Under the pieces are notes generated by a model that was not told the DNA's origin, did no database searches, and saw only the letters and a program-made list of their open reading frames with translations. The translations under genes were made by a program, and so were the position numbers. Below, one piece after another: positions 1-6,235 of a DNA stretch of 64,000 nt (position 1 is its first letter; the number at the start of each line of letters is the position of its first letter). Source of the DNA: Sulfopaludibacter sp963815475 (GTDB lineage: Bacteria; Acidobacteriota; Terriglobia; Bryobacterales; Bryobacteraceae); contig CAWFHD010000003.1 in the NCBI GenBank assembly GCA_963815475.1, positions 5,704,001 through 5,768,000 on the forward strand. The letters run 5' to 3'.

Positions 1-571
1 TGGGGCTTCCCATTGACGGGGTGGACCCAGAGCCAGGGCGATAGTTGGAACGTACCAAAAACGGTTTTGCCTTCGCTAAATTCTTTGCGGCCTCCGCGAC
101 TGTGACCGGCTCAAAACTGGCGTTGAGTTGTGGTTCTCCGGTTGCCGGATCAATTACCGTGGCCTTGCCATCTATCAAGCGGACAGACGATTTTAGAATC
201 TGTGCTGCCAGAGCGGGATCGCAGAAATTCTCAGAGGCCACCGCATCTTGGAGCGTGGCTTTGATGGTGGCATCCTGCGCACTGGCGCGCAGCGAATCCC
301 TCTCGCTTTCGGCCTGCGCCAAACGGATAAGGACATCGGCAGATGGCTCAGCGGGTGTTGGGGCCTTTCTCGCTGACTCCAGTTCAAGCTGTAGGCGCTT
401 GTTCTCGGCGCGGACCTCACGGGCGCTGCGCCCCTGTGCCTCACGCAGCAGCTCATTTATCCGCGCCTGCTGCTTTTCGTCAAAGACGATCTTCTCGTTA
501 GGCGCTTGCTCCTCTGCGGCAGGTGCGGCAGATTCTAGTGTTTCGGGTTCTGGAGTGATTTCGTTAGGCAT
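1..571 (-). CDS. phage scaffolding-like protein, C-terminus cut by window edge
   Basis: An open frame runs from ATG at 571 to the left window edge without a stop (about 190 residues, incomplete). The N-terminus is acidic and Ala/Pro/Glu-rich. Residues about 33-85 look like a charged coiled coil (repeats of Q, E, R, L around ARINELLREAQGR and RAENKRLQLELESAR). A more globular part follows and ends near KPFWYVPT. Low complexity, a coiled coil and a position after a very small gene are typical of phage head scaffolding proteins, which help capsid assembly and lie just before the major capsid gene. That gene would be to the left, outside the window. A GAGGAG ribosome site lies 6 nt before the ATG, inside the upstream gene, and the two genes overlap by 8 nt, so they are probably translationally coupled. 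Family assignment is inferred from composition and context, not from a signature motif. Confidence 0.6.
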   Translation of the reverse strand, partial: MPNEITPEPETLESAAPAAEEQAPNEKIVFDEKQQARINELLREAQGRSAREVRAENKRLQLELESARKAPTPAEPSADVLIRLAQAESERDSLRASAQDATIKATLQDAVASENFCDPALAAQILKSSVRLIDGKATVIDPATGEPQLNASFEPVTVAEAAKNLAKAKPFLVRSNYRPGSGSTPSMGSP

Positions 572-767
572 TTTCGACTCCTCTGGCGAGCATTTCGTAA
601 GCCGCTGCTTTGGCGTCGGTCAAGTCAGCAAGTGCTGCCTTAATCTTGGACAGCGCGGTTTTTTCGCAGTCGCTAATGAACTCGCGAACGTTTAACTCTT
701 CTGCCGTGTTGCTAGGCGCTACGCTGACAGGCGCGCCCGTAGCTACGGCTGTTGCTTCTGTAGTCAT
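564..767 (-). CDS. small phage-region protein (67 aa), unknown function
   Basis: ATG at 767 gives a 67-residue acidic protein starting MTTEATAVATG. It has a Thr/Ala/Pro-rich head and a predicted amphipathic helical tail (residues 27-65). An upstream start at 893 in the same frame is possible but would run through the terminator-like hairpin at 803-823, so I chose 767, which has a GAAAAGAGAAA purine tract before it. Its stop codon overlaps the start of the scaffold-like gene by 8 nt. I recognise no family. Small helical proteins in this position of phage morphogenesis operons are common. It may be the first gene of the left-going late operon. Confidence 0.55.
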   Translation of the reverse strand: MTTEATAVATGAPVSVAPSNTAEELNVREFISDCEKTALSKIKAALADLTDAKAAAYEMLARGVENA

Positions 768-790
768 AGTTTCTCTTTTCTGAGCACTCC

Positions 791-823
791 CAAAATGAAA
801 AAGGCGGAGGTGATTCCTCCGCC
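791..823 (-). terminator. hairpin with T-tract, minus strand
   Basis: An 8-bp perfect stem (GGCGGAGG at 803-810 with CCTCCGCC at 816-823, 5-nt loop) is followed on the minus strand by TTTTTCATTTT. This is a rho-independent terminator shape pointing left. It lies between the region upstream and the start of the phage operon at 767, so it may insulate that operon or attenuate read-through into it. Confidence 0.65.
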
Positions 824-1377
824 TGTCATGAAAAGGAGCGCTCTGTGCGCGGCGGGAGCGCATCATCAATACACTCCCACCTAAATACATCATACCACAA
901 ACAGGTATTGTCTGTCAAGTACTATTTTTAGAGGAGTTCTTTGCGTTGCACAGTATGCAGACGACGTCTGTAGAAACACACCTAAAAATTGGGATTCCTG
1001 CGTCAGCTCGAATTAGCCCGCCACTCTGCCCCTCTGAGGCGCAGAGAATTGATCGTGCGGCCTCCTGACGCGATTACAAATCAGTCTGCGGGCAGATTTG
1101 ACCCGTTGTTTTCAGCCCGCCTAAAATTTTTGGGAAATGAAATCAGTGCACGCCTGCAAGTGTCCCGACTTACCCCCGTTGTTTTGGCAATGAAAAATCG
1201 GGCGTGACCCCTACGCCACCATTTTTCTATGCTCGAACCCCTGCCTTAACTCGTTTCCAAACGCCCCAAGCTGGCTGATTGAGGCACGCCTGCATTATTC
1301 CTTTGGCCACGCAGAGTATGTGTCTAGGGGTTTTCGGCCCAGTTCAGGACGAACTGGGGGTTAGTCAAGATGGGGAA
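824..1377. other. intergenic stretch of the prophage region
   Basis: No convincing gene is seen in about 550 bases. It holds one copy of a 14-bp repeat (947-960, see the copy at 1667). A plus-strand frame at 989-1207 has no ribosome site and an unlikely composition, so I did not call it. Confidence 0.5.
947..960 (+). repeat. 14-bp direct repeat, copy 1 (TGCACAGTATGCAG)
   Basis: TGCACAGTATGCAG occurs here and again at 1667-1680. In both copies it is followed after 7 variable bases by CTGT. Two well-spaced identical copies flanking a small gene, one of them upstream of the recombinase, fit a repressor or recombinase binding site. The binding protein is unknown. Confidence 0.5.
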
Positions 1378-1584
1378 CTACGCCAGCAGTGTTTGTAAGA
1401 GACTCACGAACACTCCATTGCAGCTAGGGCACAGGTCATACGCGCCGTGATACCGGGTCAAGTCCTGTACCCTCTCCAGTTCATTGCAGAAGGCACAACG
1501 TCTATGTGAACGAGTGTCGTTAGCATCTGACACACGCGCTTCGAGCAGCTCTATGTCGCCCGCTGGGGCGTTGAGTATCATCAT
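1378..1584 (-). CDS. small zinc-ribbon-like protein (68 aa)
   Basis: A longer frame reaches 1671. I chose ATG at 1584 because a good promoter (TTGACA, 17 bp, TATGCT) ends 7 nt before it, so the longer N-terminus would not be transcribed. The 68-residue product has two Cys pairs (CAFC and CPSC) about 23 residues apart, a classic small zinc-ribbon arrangement that suggests nucleic acid or protein binding. It is divergent from the serine recombinase and shares the 1585-1798 control region with it. No family is recognised. It could be a regulator of the element. Confidence 0.55.
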   Translation of the reverse strand: MMILNAPAGDIELLEARVSDANDTRSHRRCAFCNELERVQDLTRYHGAYDLCPSCNGVFVSLLQTLLA

Positions 1585-1591
1585 GTGTCGA

Positions 1592-1620
1592 AGCATAGCA
1601 CGGGTGTAACTGACTGTCAA
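1592..1620 (-). promoter_or_regulatory. sigma70-type promoter, leaderless layout
   Basis: On the minus strand TTGACA (1620-1615) is followed after 17 bp by TATGCT (1597-1592). The expected transcription start is at about 1585, next to the ATG at 1584. Confidence 0.65.
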
Positions 1621-1666
1621 CAAGTAACTTACACATATGTTACATGTGTTTTCCACACACTTAGTG

Positions 1667-1680
1667 TGCACAGTATGCAG
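1667..1680 (+). repeat. 14-bp direct repeat, copy 2 (TGCACAGTATGCAG)
   Basis: This is identical to the copy at 947-960. It lies upstream of a TATAAT (1716-1721) that could serve the recombinase gene, so it may be an operator. Confidence 0.5.
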
Positions 1681-1798
1681 TCAGGATCTGTCTAATATCT
1701 CGACAGTTCGAAAGCTATAATTTGTAGGCTCGGTCGTGCTTACATTTTTTGCTTGCACTTCGGAGTCATTCTGCCCATAATATTTTCAGGTACTTAAA

Positions 1799-2518
1799 AT
1801 GGCAAAACGAAACGAAGCGGTCAATCAGGCAGTTGGATACATTCGAGTCTCGACACTCGACCAGAGCAAGAATGGCGTTAGCCTTGAGGCACAAGAGGAA
1901 CGTTTGCGCGCCTACTGCACGGCTGCGGGCTTAGATTTGGTGACGCTAGTGCGAGAGGACGGGGTGAGCGCATCCATACCGCTGGCAGATAGACCGCAAG
2001 GCGCAGTACTGCTCTCTGCGCTCAAGGCAGGCGTAATGCACGTGGTCGCTCTCAAGCTCGACCGCGTTTTTCGCGATGCAGAGGACGCGCTGCGCCAAAC
2101 GCGCGCGTGGGACAGGGCAGGCGTAGCGCTGCACTTGGTAGACATGGGCGGGCAGAGCATCAATACCGCCTCCGCAATGGGTCGAATGATGCTGACTATG
2201 ATGGCTGCATTTGCTGAGCTTGAGCGCAACCTGATTGCCGAACGCACAGCGTGCGCGTTGCAGCACAAGAAAACCCATCGGCAGGTATTCAACCATGAAC
2301 CGTTCGGCTACATTCGCAATGGTAGCGCCTTGGTTGCCTCCGTTGAAGAACAAGCGGTCATTAGCCGCATTCATGCTCTTCGGTCTGCTGGTGAGACCCT
2401 AGGCGGCATTGCCGATGCCTTGAATGTGGAAGGCGTGCCGACCAAACGGGCAGGAGGCAAGTGGTACGCCAAAACCGTCTCGAACGTGCTCAACAGCGAC
2501 ATGCACGAGGCAGCATAG
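1799..2518 (+). CDS. serine recombinase (resolvase/invertase family)
   Basis: The 239-residue protein has an N-terminal resolvase domain. YIRVST near residue 17-22 carries the catalytic serine, and the Arg-rich active-site segments LKLDRVFRDAED and MGRMMLTMMAAFAELERNLIAERT (interrupted here only by my spacing) follow in the usual order. After the long helix E comes a recombinase-type C-terminal segment (GYIRNG, then an HTH-like part with GGIADALNVEGVPTKR). The length is that of small serine recombinases. It likely inverts or resolves DNA in the element or aids its transfer. A small serine recombinase is not the usual enzyme for integration into a tRNA, so the true integrase may lie at the other end, outside the window. 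Two small genes follow on the same strand. Confidence 0.9.
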   Translation: MAKRNEAVNQAVGYIRVSTLDQSKNGVSLEAQEERLRAYCTAAGLDLVTLVREDGVSASIPLADRPQGAVLLSALKAGVMHVVALKLDRVFRDAEDALRQTRAWDRAGVALHLVDMGGQSINTASAMGRMMLTMMAAFAELERNLIAERTACALQHKKTHRQVFNHEPFGYIRNGSALVASVEEQAVISRIHALRSAGETLGGIADALNVEGVPTKRAGGKWYAKTVSNVLNSDMHEAA

Positions 2519-2521
2519 GCT

Positions 2522-2737
2522 ATGGCGCAGAGCAAGCCAGCGAAACGAAAACCGGGCAGGCCGAAAACCCGCCCGTCAGACTATCGGCAGAGGTCCGTTT
2601 GGCTGCCTGACAGCACATACGCTAAAGTCCTCCGGGCTTTGGTGACGCCAGAGGGTAAGCGGTACGAGTTTTCCAAGCTGGTGGAGCACCTTCTGCATCA
2701 ATGGTTGCGGGAGGGTGGCAGACTGCCAAAGGATTGA
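2522..2737 (+). CDS. small basic protein, probable ribbon-helix-helix DNA-binding
   Basis: It starts 3 nt after the recombinase stop, so it is probably co-transcribed. The 71-residue product opens with a basic AT-hook-like KPGRPKTR. It then has a short strand (RQRSVWLPD) and two helices (TYAKVLRALV and EFSKLVEHLLHQWLRE) in the order of a ribbon-helix-helix fold. This suggests a DNA-binding partner or regulator of the recombinase. The fold is inferred from pattern only. Confidence 0.6.
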   Translation: MAQSKPAKRKPGRPKTRPSDYRQRSVWLPDSTYAKVLRALVTPEGKRYEFSKLVEHLLHQWLREGGRLPKD

Positions 2738-2764
2738 TACGCCCGTGCTACCTTCGCTGCTACG

Positions 2765-3043
2765 ATGGCTAAGGGGTGGCAGATGACTGAAACCGAACGG
2801 AAGATCATTGAAATACTGACAGAGCACGAAGTGACCGCAGATGCGTGGGCTGCACCGATCCACGCCGTAGACAGCGCGATGGGTTGGGATACCGCGCGGA
2901 CACGGGAATTTGTTCGCGGGTTGATGGACCGTAATCTAGTCGCGTGGGCTCCAATAGTACGGGACGGTCCGATCTACGATCCGAAGGCGTTTTGGGAAAA
3001 AGGGACTGCCTATCCAGGAGCTTCCGAAGCGTCTGAGAACTGA
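2765..3043 (+). CDS. small winged-helix-like protein, unknown function
   Basis: The product is 92 residues, or 86 if the in-frame ATG at 2783 (MTETERKIIEIL) is used. The order helix, helix (DTARTREFVRGLMDRNLVAWAP), then a short beta-like tail resembles a MarR/ArsR-type winged helix. It follows the recombinase and ribbon-helix-helix genes on the same strand after a 27-nt gap. No family is recognised. A regulatory role in the element is plausible. Confidence 0.5.
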   Translation: MAKGWQMTETERKIIEILTEHEVTADAWAAPIHAVDSAMGWDTARTREFVRGLMDRNLVAWAPIVRDGPIYDPKAFWEKGTAYPGASEASEN

Positions 3044-3302
3044 GTTTCTGAAACTCGGGGTACGAGTTTCCTTCCGTTTCCGCCCTCGGAGGTCGAATTC
3101 TGCCCTCGTACGGCCAAAACGGAAAACTCGTATCGCCATTTGGCGCGGAGTTGAAAGGGCTCGTACCTCGACTCGTACCCCTCTCGTACTCCTTTGGAAC
3201 GCCTGTCTTCATTGGTGCAGACAGCGTTTCTGCGCTCAAAGCCCCAAAAACAGCCTAAATTCGTACCCGTAGCGTCTACCATGTGCTAGATTTTTAGCAC
3301 AT
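3044..3302. repeat. cluster of TCGTA motifs and palindromes
   Basis: There is no gene here. About seven copies of TCGTA(C/T) in either orientation occur between 3061 and 3268. They include a tight group at 3160-3190 and an 8-bp hairpin GAAACTCG/CGAGTTTC (3050-3057 with 3063-3070). At 3281-3302 an 8-bp perfect palindrome, ATGTGCTA / TAGCACAT with a 6-nt spacer, is present. The layout resembles protein-binding arrays (partition, replication or recombination sites). The function is not known. Confidence 0.5.
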
Positions 3303-3366
3303 AGAATGTTTGGAATAGGGTTATTGGTGCGTGGGAACCCAACGTTCAGGTGCTTCGGCAACAGGG

Positions 3367-4164
3367 CTACTTGGCCGAGGTTATGAAAACAGCCGTCAAC
3401 AGGTTTGCGGTGATAGGAAGAACAACGAGTGTCACCACGAGAGTGAGTCGCCGACGCCTCTCCTGCTCCATTCGCAACCGAGCCAGCCCAAACTGGAACT
3501 CAATATTCGGCCATAATTCAAGAAGCCACCGCCTGATGGTGAATGCTCCCCAACTGAATCCAAACAACCATGCATAAAACAAGTGATTACCAGGGAAACC
3601 AAATAGAGCTTTCACCAGAGCAATCACCGCTGGCGACGCCTCGATTTTCGGCGTGCCAGCGACGCGGAACACTATCGCTGTCGTCAGCGCGATTATCGTG
3701 GTTACCAAGCTTCCAATCCCCAATGATATGACGTTCAGCAGTATTGTCTGGTGCCGTCGCAGCCAGAACTGCTGCGGCTTAGCGATGTCCAATGCTTTCT
3801 GAATGGCCATGAAGTTCTCGGCGATCCAGGGTGATTCGAGCCCTCTGATTTCAGCATAGTTTGGATATGCTCCGTCGCCGTGAAACAACGAAAACGATAT
3901 TTCCCTTTCCAGTTTATAGTTAAGGAATCGCATATGAACTGCGATAGGTCTGGCGGGAGTCACTAGGTTTTCGTCGTCAAAGATTTCTGCCGAATCGGAC
4001 TCGATTGTACTTTCATCATCAAAGCTGACCGAGAAGGACGCTGACGAATGGTGATCGGCCTTTTGAGCTAAGGTCTGCTGTCTTGCAAGAATCTGGGCGA
4101 TTCGGTGAAGGTCCTCTCGGAGAAAGATCTTTCGCGAAATCTTGATTCGGCGTGTCTGCTTCAA
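3367..4164 (-). CDS. hypothetical membrane protein (265 aa)
   Basis: The N-terminal half is soluble and charged (about residues 1-140, with an acidic stretch DDESTIESDSAEIFDDE). Three hydrophobic segments follow: ILLNVISLGIGSLVTTIIAL, the LFYAWLFGFSWGAF region and TLVVTLVVLPITANLLTAVF. An Arg-rich loop (RLRMEQERRRRL) precedes the last segment. No family is recognised. It is the last gene before the tRNA scar, on the opposite strand to the recombinase run, and so probably cargo of the integrated element. Confidence 0.6.
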   Translation of the reverse strand: MKQTRRIKISRKIFLREDLHRIAQILARQQTLAQKADHHSSASFSVSFDDESTIESDSAEIFDDENLVTPARPIAVHMRFLNYKLEREISFSLFHGDGAYPNYAEIRGLESPWIAENFMAIQKALDIAKPQQFWLRRHQTILLNVISLGIGSLVTTIIALTTAIVFRVAGTPKIEASPAVIALVKALFGFPGNHLFYAWLFGFSWGAFTIRRWLLELWPNIEFQFGLARLRMEQERRRRLTLVVTLVVLPITANLLTAVFITSAK

Positions 4165-4366
4165 AACGCGGTGGCCTCGAAACGTATTTTAGCGCACACT
4201 AGGTGGTTCGATCTGAGGGGGCGATCAGCAGTTCGACGCTACCATTCCAAAGAAACCGCTGGCTTATTCTGACTTAATCAATGTCGTTTGGCTTGTTTTT
4301 GGCTTAATTGGCTCTCAATAGAATCAATCACTTGCACTGTCATCTATTGGGTATAAAGGGGCTTTT

Positions 4367-4416
4367 TCACCTTGACACGGTAGAGGTCTGCAGTTCGAGT
4401 CTGCACAGGCCCACCA
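4367..4416 (+). pseudogene. 3' half of tRNA-Val(GAC), attachment-site scar
   Basis: Read from position 27 of a tRNA, the sequence fits the standard numbering. The anticodon loop is TTGACAC (anticodon GAC at 4374-4376), the variable loop AGGTC, the T-arm TGCAG-TTCGAGT-CTGCA, the acceptor strand CAGGCCC, then A and an encoded CCA ending at 4416. The 5' half (acceptor GGGCCTG, D-arm) is absent. A lone 3' half is what remains at one end when an element integrates into a tRNA gene, so this marks the right end of the integrated element. The intact tRNA should lie at the other end, left of the window. Confidence 0.85.
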
Positions 4417-5290
4417 TTTAACCCTTAACGTTTTAAACATTTACGCCTGCTTTTGTTGGTAATAATCTCGCGCGCGAAACCTTGAGTTTTCGTCTGCGAT
4501 ACATCCCTGCGGGCAAAGGCGTTCCATTCCGTAGGCGATGATCTCGGCAGCGAGGTTCGGCGACCATGGTCGTTCCTGCGCAACGGGCGCCGCCAGTTTT
4601 TCCCCCCCGAGCGTTTTTTCAAAGTTGGATTACACGTAGTCCTGCTCAACTTGTGGACCCTTACCACATGAGGAAATCTCCTTTCAGATTTTTGCTATGC
4701 GGTGACAGGCGGTCGCTAAAGCACTCGCGCGGATACTGCAGCTTGGTACTACGTACATCCTTGATCTAGTACCCACGGTAGCCATCACGCAACATTCCAA
4801 GAGATGTCGCGCGACCATTACAAATCTCCCTTGTGCTTTTTCAGCCGCGATAATAAGGCTCGTACGACACGCGTCGACATCTCAGGACTGCGGAGGCTGT
4901 CCGTGTGTTCTAGTAGTTACTATTTCTTAACCATTAGTACCTTATCGGAGTAAGTGGCATCATAGTTGTCAACTCGTCATTATGAATCGCTGCATCGACC
5001 GGCCGGTTCGAAATTAAATCGGAGATAAGTGATCGGAACCGCACGAAGGTAAAGTGCGTGCGGGAGTTAAGCGAATCATGCGCATGAATATTCGATGTCG
5101 AAACGAATTGAATTGGGTAATACTGCGCACACTGATGTAAATTGGCGTTGGCAGTCGTATGCGAACTTACACCGTGGATATCGAACTTGGTTGATTCTTC
5201 ACGCTTCAACCGGTTACCCCCGTTGTAGACATCGTGATCCCCGGTTACAGTGAAGGGCGACTTGAGAACACCTCGTAGACTTTCTCAAGC
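4417..5290. other. gene-free stretch after the tRNA scar
   Basis: About 870 bases show no believable gene. Short frames (minus 4425-4667, minus 4934-5209) lack ribosome sites and natural composition. The base composition is less GC-rich than the chromosome to the right. It may be decayed remains of earlier insertions at the same tRNA site. Confidence 0.5.
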
Positions 5291-5306
5291 GGAGGAGAAA
5301 AACGTT

Positions 5307-5966
5307 ATGAGTGTAAATGTACGAGTAACCGACCGGTGGCTGCCGGTAGCGCTCTTGCTGACGCTATCCGGCGCTGCTTCTGCGGCGACTATTGCTGCGG
5401 GAACAGTGCCATTCGGTTTCAGTGGGCTTACCGCCAGTTCCAATACGCTGGCGCCGGGCACTTCTTTCACAATTGCCTCGGTTTCCGCCAACAGCAATGG
5501 CACCGGCAGTTTTGACTGTACCGCGCCGGGCATGAACTCCGTATGCAGCACCTACAGCGCAACTCTATCGCCGAACCCCTTTACAGGGAACGCCCTGGTT
5601 GGTGAGACGCTGACATTCGACGGCGGTCCGGCAAACGGTACTGCAATATACAGATACGTGGTTAGCGCTCAGACCGCACCGCAGATCGTAACAGTGGGAA
5701 CGACTACCTTTTACAACGTCAACAGCACGGGCACGTTCTCCGATTTAAGAGGCACACCGCAATTCACCACTAATGCCGCCTCTCTTTCCATCACCATTAC
5801 TGAAAACTGTTCCGGCGCGAATTGCTCCCTCTCTGGCGGCGCCTCGTTTGCCACTCCGCCCGCTATTACCGCCACCACACCGGAACCGGGAACGCGCGCT
5901 TTGTTCCTCGGTAGCGCTCTGATTGGGCTGAGCTGTTTGAACCGCAAACGTCGCCGCAAAGTCTGA
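5307..5966 (+). CDS. PEP-CTERM sorting-domain exported protein
   Basis: ATG at 5307 was chosen over the in-frame start at 5250 because GGAGGAG lies 9 nt before it. The 219-residue protein starts with a signal peptide (LPVALLLTLSGAASAA). A Ser/Thr/Asn-rich beta-type body follows. The C-terminus is TPEPGT, a hydrophobic stretch (ALFLGSALIGLSCL), and a basic tail RKRRRK. That tripartite end is the PEP-CTERM signal recognised by an exosortase, which removes the tail at the membrane and releases or anchors the protein in the envelope or exopolysaccharide. The exosortase is not in the window. The body has no recognised domain. Confidence 0.85.
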   Translation: MSVNVRVTDRWLPVALLLTLSGAASAATIAAGTVPFGFSGLTASSNTLAPGTSFTIASVSANSNGTGSFDCTAPGMNSVCSTYSATLSPNPFTGNALVGETLTFDGGPANGTAIYRYVVSAQTAPQIVTVGTTTFYNVNSTGTFSDLRGTPQFTTNAASLSITITENCSGANCSLSGGASFATPPAITATTPEPGTRALFLGSALIGLSCLNRKRRRKV

Positions 5967-6028
5967 TAATCTGCATCATCCTCCAAGGAATATTTTTCTA
6001 CCACTCAGGAGGAAAACTTAGTACTGCC

Positions 6029-6083
6029 GCCGGAAGCCTTTCGTAAGAGAGTGTTTCCTGCCTGTGACTTACAGGCTTCCGGC
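6029..6083 (+). terminator. long inverted repeat after the PEP-CTERM gene
   Basis: GCCGGAAGCCT (6029-6039) and AGGCTTCCGGC (6073-6083) form an 11-bp perfect stem. A 33-nt loop contains a further small hairpin. The T-rich tail is AGATCTTTCTTTT. It is likely the transcription terminator of the PEP-CTERM gene, or shared with the convergent permease gene. Confidence 0.6.
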
Positions 6084-6235
6084 AGATCTTTCTTTTGGTC
6101 CGCCTTGTTACTTTCCTTAGAATGCGTGCAGAATAATCCCGAAAAGAAAATATTGTGATGGCTTGCTAGAGCGTGGAGGGCAGAACTTGCTGCGACTGCG
6201 CCAAGTCGAACTGCGTCCCGATAAGTGGCCATCCG

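Noticed and set aside
989..1207. 72-codon plus-strand frame in the prophage region
   Set aside because: No ribosome site and an Arg/Leu-rich composition unlike its neighbours.
4425..4667. 80-codon minus frame after the tRNA scar
   Set aside because: Very basic random-like composition, no start signal, starts next to a tRNA fragment.
4934..5209. 91-codon minus frame
   Set aside because: Composition and codon use do not look coding, and no family resemblance.
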